Positions 16,298 through 24,356 of a DNA stretch of 36,792 bases are shown here, piece after piece (the first letter of the stretch is position 1; each line of letters opens with the position of its first letter). The translations under genes and the position numbers were made by a program. The notes under the pieces were generated by a model. It had not been told where the DNA came from, ran no database searches, and saw only the letters and a program-made list of their open reading frames with translations. Source of the stretch: Gp13-AA77 sp035946575 (GTDB lineage Bacteria > Acidobacteriota > Terriglobia > UBA7540); contig DASYZG010000002.1 of the NCBI GenBank assembly GCA_035946575.1, forward strand, positions 1 through 36,792, written 5' to 3'.

Positions 16298-17095
16298 CTA
16301 TTGCGGCGTCCAGTTCGGATGACTGGTGAACAACCCGTCGCCGAAGCCGATCTGGTAAGCGATGAAGAGGCCGAAGCACAAGCTGACCAAGCCCGACGCG
16401 GTGGCGAGACCGGTGTTGAGCCGCGAGAATCGCGTGCTGTAGGCGTAGGGCACGGCGAGCGCCGCCGTGACGAGCATCATGCCGGCGATTGTTCCCACTC
16501 CGAAGACCAGCAGGTAGGCTACTGCCCAAACCGGCTTGTGAATGGCAGCGAGCACCAGCAAGGCGACCGCAGCAGAGCCTGCCAGGCCGTGGACCAGTCC
16601 GACCACCAGCGGCCGGATGGCCTGGTACGTTCCGAGCCGGCCGAACCACCGGTCGAGCCGGGCCTGCGGCGTGGCATCCTCGGCGTGACCGTGATGCCCG
16701 GGCGCGTGACCGTGTACATGGGTGTGAACATAGTCGCCGTGCTGGTGCGGGTGCGTGTGCCCGCCGGCCAACGCAGGCGTAAAACGCTCCGTAATCGCAC
16801 GCGTGAGGCCGGTGAGGTTCGAGATGCCCAGCAACACGAGCATAATTCCCACCGCCAACTCCATCGCCAGGCCAAGGCGCGGCGGAATTACCACGTTGAA
16901 GACGATAATCGCGCTGCCCACTGCCAGGATGGTCACGGTGTGGCCGATGCCCCAGAATGCTCCCACCAGTGCGGCGCTGCCGAGCGAACGCTGCCGCGCC
17001 ACGATGGTGGTGACCGCAATGACGTGATCGGGATCAGTGGCGTGGCGCATGCCCAGCACGAAACCGATCGCGGTGATGGCGAGAAGACTGCCCAT
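16298..17095 (-). CDS. Nickel/cobalt transporter, NiCoT/NicO type
   Basis: This 265-residue membrane protein would move Ni2+ or Co2+ across the cytoplasmic membrane. The signature H-x4-D-H is at residues 18-24 in the first helix (RHATDPDH), and a second conserved AFWGIGHT lies in a following helix. About six helices are seen. Between helices 3 and 4 is a loop dense in histidine (about 113-141, with HTHPHQHG and HGHAPGHHGHAED) likely to bind metal. Whether it takes up or exports metal cannot be decided: HX4DH is typical of uptake permeases, and His-rich loops occur in RcnA-type exporters. No hydrogenase or urease gene is nearby. Confidence 0.83.
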   Translation of the reverse strand: MGSLLAITAIGFVLGMRHATDPDHVIAVTTIVARQRSLGSAALVGAFWGIGHTVTILAVGSAIIVFNVVIPPRLGLAMELAVGIMLVLLGISNLTGLTRAITERFTPALAGGHTHPHQHGDYVHTHVHGHAPGHHGHAEDATPQARLDRWFGRLGTYQAIRPLVVGLVHGLAGSAAVALLVLAAIHKPVWAVAYLLVFGVGTIAGMMLVTAALAVPYAYSTRFSRLNTGLATASGLVSLCFGLFIAYQIGFGDGLFTSHPNWTPQ

Positions 17096-17180
17096 GGCTC
17101 CCTGAAGTCCGAGAATAACCTATCTTGCCGCGGCATGCTTCAACAAGGATTCCGACGTCTGGAGGACGGGAGAGGAGATG

Positions 17181-17213
17181 AAAAGCCGCCAGTCCTGGAT
17201 GCCCTGGCGGCTT
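17181..17213 (-). terminator. Intrinsic terminator of small secreted-protein gene
   Basis: On the minus strand AAGCCGCCAG (17213-17204) pairs with CTGGCGGCTT (17192-17183) around an 11-base loop and runs into TTTT at 17184-17181. It lies 24 bases after the stop of the small secreted protein and separates it from the nickel/cobalt transporter. Confidence 0.65.
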
Positions 17214-17236
17214 CAGGGTGTGTCGATCGGGTGAGG

Positions 17237-17578
17237 CTAGGATTTCGAGGGCACGATGCTCTCAACGTGGATTTGCTTGTCATCGGTCATACTGCCGGTG
17301 ACCGTCACTTCCATGCCGACATCGCTCGCTTTTACGGCGTCCTGATTGTGGATGGGCGTCACAGCCTTCGTGGCAGAGTCAACGAAAACGTAGCTGGCGC
17401 CGCCCTTGACGCATCTCAACGCGCAGGCTTTGTGCGTGGCCGAGGCGCCTTTGGCACCGCAGCCGCTGTCACTGATCCAACCTGTCCACGAAGCGGCACG
17501 AAGCTGGCCCACCGACAGAAATCCGAGAGCCATCAGCGTCACCGCAGCCAAACCAACAGTCGAAAGAACTCTCTTCAT
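17237..17578 (-). CDS. Small secreted Cys-containing protein
   Basis: This 113-residue protein has a signal peptide (MKRVLSTVGLAAVTLMALG, cleavage near LRA-A at 28). The mature part of about 85 residues has three cysteines (C40, C52, C56) and His49 in GWISDSGCGAKG and HKACALRCVKGG, then a beta-rich half (VGMEVTVTGSM) that looks like a small OB-like barrel. I associate this pattern with a family of small secreted proteins common in acidobacteria, without a known function. Start ATG 17578 has a strong AGGAGG ribosome-binding site; the frame open to 17803 is not used. It is divergent from the Oar-type receptor, with an FNR-type box in the shared upstream region. Confidence 0.75.
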   Translation of the reverse strand: MKRVLSTVGLAAVTLMALGFLSVGQLRAASWTGWISDSGCGAKGASATHKACALRCVKGGASYVFVDSATKAVTPIHNQDAVKASDVGMEVTVTGSMTDDKQIHVESIVPSKS

Positions 17579-18007
17579 CAGCTTTCCTCCTTGGAATTTT
17601 GCCGCCCTGTCGAGAGGCGAGCGGCTCAGCATGCTGGTGCCGCACCTCCGAGCCGGACTCGCGTCCTGATGCGACCCATCCCCCTGCCGAAAGAGTATAC
17701 GCCGAACAGAAGAGCGGGTTTGATTTTTATCAACACCGGAAGCGAGCGGTGGAAGGCGCCGCATCGCAGACTTGGGTGCCGCATGCGGCCTTTCGCAAGG
17801 CATCGTTCATTGAACGCGCCCTCTTTGGCCTTACCTATGATTTTCAGTAGAGCTTCTGCGGATTCCCGTAGCCGAACTATGTAGTCCGGACGTATGCAGC
17901 GCCGTTATCTCACTGATTCAACTATCGCCGCCGAGAGGGGCGCGAAACGGACCTCTGATTGCTCAAAGTCTGGCGGGCCGGAGAAACCCTTTTGTGGAGG
18001 ACTCCGC
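17579..18007. other. Divergent upstream region (429 bases)
   Basis: No gene is evident. It holds the AGGAGG site of the leftward small secreted-protein gene, the FNR/CRP-type box at 17720-17733, and GGAGG (17996-18000) of the rightward receptor gene. I could not assign -35/-10 elements with confidence. Confidence 0.5.
17720..17733. promoter_or_regulatory. FNR/CRP-family binding site
   Basis: TTGATTTTTATCAA is a perfect match to the FNR-type consensus TTGAT-N4-ATCAA. It is 142 bases from the start of the small secreted protein and 275 from the Oar-type receptor, so either may be controlled. No FNR/CRP-family regulator is encoded in the window. Confidence 0.55.
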
Positions 18008-21000
18008 ATGCCCAAAAGCGCATACCGCAGCCATTCTCCGAGCAAGATCCTAGCTAGCCTATTTGCCACAGCCCTCTTCCTGTTGATGGCGGTTGCTCCC
18101 GCTCTTGCCGACAACGTTTACGGAACGATTCGGGGCACTGTCTCTGATCAAAGCGGCGCCAGCATTCCGAACGCCACGGTTATCGTTACCAACACATCGA
18201 CCGGCGTGACCCGCACCTCGATCACGACCCAGGACGGCAGCTTCGACGTCGAGAACCTGCTCGCCCCCGGAACTTACGACGTCATAGTCACGGCCACCGG
18301 ATTCACCAAGTTCACCAACTCGGGAATTCAGTTGAACGTGAACCAGGTCTACGTGGCCAACGCAACACTGCAAGTGGGCGCCACGGCGACCCAGGTCACC
18401 GTGGAGGCGAATCCCGCCCAGATCAACACCACCAGCATGGAGCTTGGAACCACGATCACCGGAAGCACCATTGTGGATCTGCCCTTGAACGGCAGAAACT
18501 GGATCCAACTCCAGCAGCTTCAGCCGGGTGTGGTGGGCGGTTCGGACCGGTTTGGCACCGGCGCTATGGGAACGAATTTCTCGACCAACGGCTCCGAGAC
18601 CCAGCAAAACGCCTTCCTGGTGAATGGCGTTGATAGCGCGGACATCTCGCTGAATGCGGCGGGCGTGATTCCCAGCCCTGACGCCATTGGCGAATTCCAC
18701 ATGGTTACCAGCACCATCAATCCGGAATACGGCCGCAATTCCGGAGCCATCATGAATGCCGTGATCAAGAACGGGACCAATGCGGTTCACGGCGATCTCT
18801 TCGAGTTTTACCGCGATACCGGCCTCGATGCGCGCAACTTCTTTCAGTCGACGGTGAATCCTTTCCACCAGAACCAGTTTGGCGGCACGGTCGGCGGTCC
18901 GGTGTATATTCCCCACGTCTATAATGGCAAAGATAAGACGTTCTTCTTCTTCTCGTACCAGGGCACCCGCAATTCGGTTCCCGAAGGCTTCGCGAGCGGC
19001 GTGGTTCCGACGGTCTACAGCAGTTCGGAGCGTAGCGGCGATTTCTCCAGCCTGCCGTCCTTCTACAATCCGGCAAATCCCGAGCCGGTCAATTCTCCGT
19101 GCGGACCGAATTACAACGGTCCGTTCGGTCCGAACCCGCTGGCAGGCAATCTCGGCTCAGCCGCTGCCGGAACGCCCTACTGCGTCGCGTTCCCCACAGG
19201 GGTTATCCCTACGACCGATTTGAATCCCCTGGCCGTCAAACTGATGAATCAGTTCGTGCCGCTGCCCAACGCTCCGGCAAACACCTATACCTTTAACCCG
19301 ACCACGACGGGACTCGACGACCAGTACATCACTCGCATCGACGAGAATATCCGGCCCCAGGACTCCATCTGGGGTTACTGGCTGTGGGAGCGTACTCCCA
19401 ACAACAGCACGCTGCCCTTTGCCGGCGCCAGCCTGCCGGGCTTTGCGCAGGTCGACAAGTTCCATGCGCAGCAATACGCGCTGGCCTGGAATCATATCTT
19501 TAGCGGCACCACGTTGAATGAGGCCCGCTTCGGCTACTTCCGGTTCAACTTCAACGCGGTCAACCCTGTGAACCCGATCAATCCAACCAGCTACGGCTTC
19601 ACCGGGATCAATCCGCAGAATCCCTCCGTCGCTTCGCTTCCCGTAATGGGAGTGACCGGTCTGTTCACCCTGGGATTCAGCGAATTCGGACCGCAGCCCA
19701 GGCTCGAGAACACCTATCAGGCGATCGACAACTTCTCCAAGCTCGTTGGCCGGCACTCCTTCAAAGCGGGATTCACCATGAACCGCTATGAAACCTACAA
19801 CCCCTTCTACGCGTTCCTGAGCGGGTTCTACTCCTTCGCCGGCGCCGGCGCCTATTCGAGCGGGAATGCCGGAGCCGACTTCCTGCTGGGAGAGCCCGAC
19901 TCCTACGTGCAGACGAACGGTTCGGTAATCAATGCGCGCTCCCGTGAGTACTACTCCTACGTGCAGGACGAGTTCAAAGTGCGGCCCAACATCACTCTGA
20001 CGTTCGGGACCGGCTGGGACATCGAAACTCCTTACCAGAACCTCTACTACTCCGGACGTGACGTGAACGCCTTCCGTCCCGGGCAGCAGTCGACCGTGTT
20101 CCCGACGGCGCCGGTTGGTATGTTGTGGCCCGGCGACCGGGGCATCAACAGCACCGGCGGCGTGAAGACGCCCTACACCGACTTCGCTCCCCGCCTGGGT
20201 ATCGCGTGGAGTCCGGGCAGCTCGCAGAGATGGAGCGTACACGCGGGCGTTGGCATGTACTACAACCGTACCGAGGAAGAGTTGGCGCTGCAGAACCTGT
20301 CCACTCCGCCGTTTTCCGTCACCTCGTTTGGAGTCGGCGGCATTGGCGGCAGTCCCAGCCTGGCGAATCCGTACGTCGGGTCGTGCGGCGGCGCCCAACC
20401 CGTCCCCTGCTCCGCTACCAATCCATTCCCCTATACCGCTCCGCCGCCGGGCGCGGCGGTGAATTTCGCGGCCCTCGAGCCCATGACTCTCAATGTGCTC
20501 AGCCCCAACTTCGGCGTGCCCGTCTCCGAGAACTACAACCTGACGGTCGAACGGCAGTTGAGCGGATCCATGACCTTGAGCGTGGCTTACGTCGGCAACG
20601 TAGCGCATCATCTGGAGGGAGCGTTCGAGCTGAACCCTGCCGGACAAGCGGGTGGGCTCAATCCGGCCGCCGTCGCCGCAGGCTGCACAGCGGCGAACCT
20701 GGGTACCTGCGCGCCCACCACTTTCCGTTACAACCCGCTGACGAGCGGTTTTGCGGCCATCAACCAGCAGGCGACGGACTTCAACTCGAACTACAACTCG
20801 CTGCAGGTTTCTGTGAACAGGCATTTCAGCCACGGCCTGGAGTTTCTGGCAGCGTACACCTGGTCGCGTTACTTCGACCAGAACTCGACGTTCGACAACC
20901 AGGCTGGATTCGTACCGCCCGGCATCAATCCGTTCAGCTTCACGTCGATGTACGCTCCGTCGGACAACGATGCGCCGCAACGGTTCGTCCTGAACTACGA

Positions 21001-21556
21001 CTACACGCTGCCGTTTTATCACTTCGTGCCACGGTGGCGTCCGTTGACTGACGGATGGAAGCTGGTGAGCATCGTGACCTTCCAGCATGGCTTCCCGGTC
21101 CTCGTGTCCAATAGCCTCAACCCGTCGGATACGTGCTGGTCCGCTGCCGAAGTGGTTGACGTGCCCTGCTGGGACCGTCCCGATCGCGTTTCCGGCGTAC
21201 CGCTCAATATCAGCAATCCGCGGAACAATACCATCAACGGAGCGCCGAATTACTGGTTCAATCCGGCGGCGTTCACTTCAGCCGCTCCGGGCACAGGAAT
21301 CGGCAACTCCTCGCGAAATCCGTTCTACGGACCCGGCATCAACAATTTCGACATGGCGCTGTTGAAGGATATTCACTTCAGCGAGTCGAAGTACATGGAG
21401 TTGAGGTTCGAAGCCTTCAACACATTCAACCATGCGCAGTTTGGAAATCCTGTCGCCGATGTCAACAACCCCAACTTCGGACGAGTGCAGGGGACCTTCA
21501 CGGGCAGTGGCATCGCCGAACGCGTGCTTCAGCTCAGCGGAAAGGTCTATTTCTAA
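18008..21556 (+). CDS. Oar-type TonB-dependent outer-membrane receptor
   Basis: This 1182-residue protein is a predicted outer-membrane transporter or adhesin. A signal peptide ends near ALA-DN (about 35). Next is a carboxypeptidase-regulatory-like beta domain (about 38-125: GTIRGTVSDQSGASIPNATV), then a plug with DLPLNGRNW and YGRNSGAIMNAVIKNGTN, and a long beta-barrel with many aromatic-ending strands; it ends in KVYF, the usual terminal Phe. I see no classic short TonB box. ATG 18008 is right after GGAGG (17996-18000); the frame open from 17894 adds a non-signal extension. Such proteins are highly multiplied in acidobacteria; the ligand is unknown. It is a single-gene unit with its own terminator. 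Confidence 0.87.
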   Translation: MPKSAYRSHSPSKILASLFATALFLLMAVAPALADNVYGTIRGTVSDQSGASIPNATVIVTNTSTGVTRTSITTQDGSFDVENLLAPGTYDVIVTATGFTKFTNSGIQLNVNQVYVANATLQVGATATQVTVEANPAQINTTSMELGTTITGSTIVDLPLNGRNWIQLQQLQPGVVGGSDRFGTGAMGTNFSTNGSETQQNAFLVNGVDSADISLNAAGVIPSPDAIGEFHMVTSTINPEYGRNSGAIMNAVIKNGTNAVHGDLFEFYRDTGLDARNFFQSTVNPFHQNQFGGTVGGPVYIPHVYNGKDKTFFFFSYQGTRNSVPEGFASGVVPTVYSSSERSGDFSSLPSFYNPANPEPVNSPCGPNYNGPFGPNPLAGNLGSAAAGTPYCVAFPTGVIPTTDLNPLAVKLMNQFVPLPNAPANTYTFNPTTTGLDDQYITRIDENIRPQDSIWGYWLWERTPNNSTLPFAGASLPGFAQVDKFHAQQYALAWNHIFSGTTLNEARFGYFRFNFNAVNPVNPINPTSYGFTGINPQNPSVASLPVMGVTGLFTLGFSEFGPQPRLENTYQAIDNFSKLVGRHSFKAGFTMNRYETYNPFYAFLSGFYSFAGAGAYSSGNAGADFLLGEPDSYVQTNGSVINARSREYYSYVQDEFKVRPNITLTFGTGWDIETPYQNLYYSGRDVNAFRPGQQSTVFPTAPVGMLWPGDRGINSTGGVKTPYTDFAPRLGIAWSPGSSQRWSVHAGVGMYYNRTEEELALQNLSTPPFSVTSFGVGGIGGSPSLANPYVGSCGGAQPVPCSATNPFPYTAPPPGAAVNFAALEPMTLNVLSPNFGVPVSENYNLTVERQLSGSMTLSVAYVGNVAHHLEGAFELNPAGQAGGLNPAAVAAGCTAANLGTCAPTTFRYNPLTSGFAAINQQATDFNSNYNSLQVSVNRHFSHGLEFLAAYTWSRYFDQNSTFDNQAGFVPPGINPFSFTSMYAPSDNDAPQRFVLNYDYTLPFYHFVPRWRPLTDGWKLVSIVTFQHGFPVLVSNSLNPSDTCWSAAEVVDVPCWDRPDRVSGVPLNISNPRNNTINGAPNYWFNPAAFTSAAPGTGIGNSSRNPFYGPGINNFDMALLKDIHFSESKYMELRFEAFNTFNHAQFGNPVADVNNPNFGRVQGTFTGSGIAERVLQLSGKVYF

Positions 21557-21873
21557 CTGCAACCTCAGAAGGCCAGAACATCGGGGCGCCCCGCAGCATC
21601 GGGCGCCCTTTTGTTCTGGCGCCGCCATCCACAAAGAAATCTCCAAGCGGACACAACGAAATTCTTACCTTGACCGTGAAAAGCGCGCCCTGATCGGTCC
21701 CACCCGGGCGCCAGTCAGTTTTGACTGGTAATTAGCTCATCTCGTGAGATTTAGATCGCCGGACTCCGATCTGGCACGTGTGTTGCACAGAGGAACCAGG
21801 GAGCTTCCGGCCCCGCAGTTTTTCAGCGCCTCTTTGTCGACTCGCAGATCTCGTTTTCGTGAAAGGAGTCTCG
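21557..21873. other. Intergenic region after the receptor gene (317 bases)
   Basis: No gene is evident. It holds the receptor terminator (21573-21619), a second hairpin CCAGTCA-GTTT-TGACTGG (21711-21728), a small palindrome ATCTC-GT-GAGAT just after it, and GGAG before the lipoprotein start. The second hairpin could be regulatory. Confidence 0.5.
21573..21619 (+). terminator. Bipartite hairpin terminator of receptor gene
   Basis: CCAGAACA (21573-21580) pairs with TGTTCTGG (21612-21619), enclosing two GGGCGCCC blocks that pair with each other. A short run of T follows the inner block. It begins 17 bases after the stop. Confidence 0.6.
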
Positions 21874-22677
21874 ATGAAACCGATTCGCACCATTCCCTCT
21901 GCTCTGCTTGTTGCTGGCATTCTGGCGCTTGCCGGCTGCGGGCACTCGAACGGCAAGGCCGCGCAGTCGAATGCGTCAAGCGCCGCGGCGCCGAACAATC
22001 CGGGTGAAGCTGCAGCGGGCCAGCCGGCGTCATCCGGCAGCGCACCAACGCTGTCGAATACTCAGCAGCCTCAGGCAAGTCAGTACGCTCAAGCAAACGC
22101 TGGAACTCAGAGTCCGGCGCAACCCGCCGATAGCCCCGCGCAGAATCAGCCACCCGAGGTGACGATCCCCCCGGGCACGCCAGTCGAGATTCGCCTGAAC
22201 CAGTCCCTGGGCTCGTTCCTTAGTGTCAGTGGCCAGATCTTCGCGGCAACATTGGATGCGCCGATCGTGGTCGACAATACGGTGGTGGTCCCGCAAGGGG
22301 TGAACGTCAGGGGCCGTGTGTTGTACGCGAAGCGGTCCGGACGCCTCAAGGGTCCCGCCGAGCTCAGTATTACGCTCACTTCGCTCGACCTGAACGGACA
22401 ACAGTATCGTATCGTCACATCACACAGAAGCTGGCGCGGCAGGTCTCACAAACGACGCGATCTCGCTTGGATCGGCGGCGGCGGCGGCGCCGGCTCTCTG
22501 GTTGGTCTGGCGGCTGGTGGAGGCGTGGGCGCCGCAATTGGAGCAGGCGTTGGAGCAGGCGGAGGAACGGTCGGAGCCTTCGTGACCGGCCGGAAGAACA
22601 TCTTCCTGCGCTCTGAAACCCGGCTCCGTTTCGTGCTGCGCCAACCGGTGTCTCTAAGCCAAGGCGGCGGAGCCTGA
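21874..22677 (+). CDS. Predicted lipoprotein with glycine-zipper-like segment
   Basis: This 267-residue protein begins at ATG 21874 with an AAAGGAG ribosome-binding site. A lipoprotein signal ends in LAGC with lipidated Cys22. A long linker rich in Ala, Ser, Gln and Pro (about 25-100) leads to a beta domain (PPGTPVEIRLNQSLGSFLSV to LNGQQYRIVTS), then a Gly-rich stretch (GGGGGAGSLVGLAAGGGVG and beyond, about 206-240) like glycine-zipper segments that insert in membranes, and a closing strand (RFVLRQPVSL). The beta domain recalls the C-terminal fold of VirB10/TrbI-like proteins, though no secretion genes are close. Function unknown. Confidence 0.72.
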   Translation: MKPIRTIPSALLVAGILALAGCGHSNGKAAQSNASSAAAPNNPGEAAAGQPASSGSAPTLSNTQQPQASQYAQANAGTQSPAQPADSPAQNQPPEVTIPPGTPVEIRLNQSLGSFLSVSGQIFAATLDAPIVVDNTVVVPQGVNVRGRVLYAKRSGRLKGPAELSITLTSLDLNGQQYRIVTSHRSWRGRSHKRRDLAWIGGGGGAGSLVGLAAGGGVGAAIGAGVGAGGGTVGAFVTGRKNIFLRSETRLRFVLRQPVSLSQGGGA

Positions 22678-22693
22678 AACAGATCGGGGAGCG

Positions 22694-22708
22694 CGGGCAT
22701 CTTGCCCG
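22694..22708. terminator. Hairpin in convergent gap
   Basis: CGGGCA (22694-22699) pairs with TGCCCG (22703-22708) around TCT, in the 37-base gap between the lipoprotein gene and the leftward TPR gene. No T-run is visible on either side. It could be a weak bidirectional terminator. Confidence 0.35.
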
Positions 22709-22714
22709 GAAGCT

Positions 22715-24259
22715 CTACTTGCTGCCTCCGGCGAGCGTATTCGCGCTTGCGAGCTGGGCGGCAACGGCGACGCCGTGCTTCGAGTCGAGGCGGTTGGGCG
22801 ACTCCTTGAGCGCGAGGCGGAAGGCTTCGAGAGCGGCCTGGGGCCGCTTCTCTTCCATCAGCAGATCGCCGAGCATCTCACGCGCCGGGATGGTGATCGA
22901 GTCCGGACCGTCGCGATCCTCGCGATCCGCGGCCGCGCGCAGAGTCGTTACAGCGTCCTCCTGCCTGCCCTCGGCATAATCGAGCCAACCCTCGGCCTCA
23001 AGCTGGTCGACCGTTTTCTGATCCGCGACGTCGTAGCCCTGCTGCCTTCGTCTTGCGGCATCGGCCTTCGCGGCGTCGGCCTCGGTGACCTCGTCGAGCT
23101 TCGCGGCGTCCGCCTTGGCCTCGCTGACATTACCCCTGCGGGCGGCGCCGATGGCGCGCGCCCACCAGGTGACCTCAGCGTTCGAACTCGGATCGAGTCC
23201 GGCCGCCATCTTCCAATCGTGAGTCTCGAGCGCGTAGCGGGCACCAAACGAGGCTTGCTCACCGGCAAGTTCCTCGGGCGTGATCCCGATTACGTCTTTG
23301 AGGGCGTTGATCAACTGCCACGCCTTGTCATTCTGGCCGGTCTGCAGGTAGGCGTACTGCAGGAAGTTCATCGCGTGGGTCTGATAGTGTGCGTCGCCCA
23401 GACCGGCCCTGGTGGCCTCGGCGGCGGCGGCTTCGGCGGCGAGGTTGGAGTTGATCATTTCCTGCCAGAGGCCGAGACGAGCGAAGATGTGCGACGGCAT
23501 GTGCAGCGCATGGGAAGAATCGGGCGCGATTTTGGCATAGCGGCGGGCGGCGTCGAGGCCCTGCGATGCGAGTCGCGGCGTGTCGCAGGCGTGGATCAGG
23601 TAGTGCGCGGCGCCGGGATGATTGGGCTCGGCGGCGAACAGCTTGTCGAGAATCGCGATGGCGTGCTTGCGATTGGCGAGATCGGTGTCGCCCTGGGCGG
23701 GAATGGCGATCAGCGAAAGCGCGTAGAGGGCTGCCGCGTCACCGTCTTCAGGATAGTCGGCGTGGACCCTGGCCATGGCGTCCGAATACGCGATGGTGCG
23801 AGCCTTGTAATCGAGTTGCGAATCATCCCGGAAGAAGGCGTTGGCCGCGGTGATGTAGGCGCGCTCGCGCGGCGTTTTGGCGCCGGTGGCCTTCTCCAAA
23901 TCCTCGTGGCCCGTCTTGAGCGACGCCGCGTTCGGATGCTCCCAGAGAGCGTGCCAGAGCGTCATCGCCTGACCCCAATACGTCATGGCACAAGAAGGGT
24001 CCTGCGCCGCGACGGTTTGGAACTGCTTATCCGCGGCACGGTACTGGAAGGAATGCAGCAGCGCCACGCCCTTATCGAAATCCGGCTGGGTCGCGGGCGC
24101 GCAGGAGGTGGCAAAGTGGACCTGTCCCAGGTGCCCTCCGTCAGACGATTTGGCCGCGGCGGCGTGCTGACGCTGCGCCCCGAAGGACCGGGTGTTTTCC
24201 AGGGACATCATCAGGAAAAGGCCCACGAGGACCGGAAGCACCACGCGTCGAACTTGCAT
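22715..24259 (-). CDS. Secreted TPR-repeat protein
   Basis: This 514-residue protein has an N-terminal signal (MQVRRVVLPVLVGLFLMMSL, cleavage near SFGA-Q) and then tetratricopeptide-like helices along most of its length: FDKGVALLHSFQYRAADKQF, DPSCAMTYWGQAMTLWHALWE, PNHPGAAHYLIHACDTPRLA and HALHMPSHIFARLGLW. The conserved HYLIHACD and HMPSHIF motifs recur in a large family of secreted TPR proteins in acidobacteria and relatives, of unknown function. ATG 24259 follows GGGAG. Neighbours (lipoprotein, ADOP permease) do not indicate a job. Confidence 0.78.
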   Translation of the reverse strand: MQVRRVVLPVLVGLFLMMSLENTRSFGAQRQHAAAAKSSDGGHLGQVHFATSCAPATQPDFDKGVALLHSFQYRAADKQFQTVAAQDPSCAMTYWGQAMTLWHALWEHPNAASLKTGHEDLEKATGAKTPRERAYITAANAFFRDDSQLDYKARTIAYSDAMARVHADYPEDGDAAALYALSLIAIPAQGDTDLANRKHAIAILDKLFAAEPNHPGAAHYLIHACDTPRLASQGLDAARRYAKIAPDSSHALHMPSHIFARLGLWQEMINSNLAAEAAAAEATRAGLGDAHYQTHAMNFLQYAYLQTGQNDKAWQLINALKDVIGITPEELAGEQASFGARYALETHDWKMAAGLDPSSNAEVTWWARAIGAARRGNVSEAKADAAKLDEVTEADAAKADAARRRQQGYDVADQKTVDQLEAEGWLDYAEGRQEDAVTTLRAAADREDRDGPDSITIPAREMLGDLLMEEKRPQAALEAFRLALKESPNRLDSKHGVAVAAQLASANTLAGGSK

Positions 24260-24356
24260 GTTAGCGTCTCCCTTGTGTGGAAGCTAGCACCGGCCGCGCC
24301 AACCCGTCAAATGCGGCTTCGGGCTCGTGTCGGGGGATTCGGGGCCCACGGGCCTA

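Noticed and set aside
16223..17884. 553-codon frame on the + strand
   Set aside because: Runs antisense across three recognisable minus-strand genes (GYD, nickel/cobalt transporter, small secreted protein); composition typical of a shadow frame.
19157..21088. 643-codon frame on the minus strand
   Set aside because: Antisense to the Oar-type receptor; no motif and no start signal.
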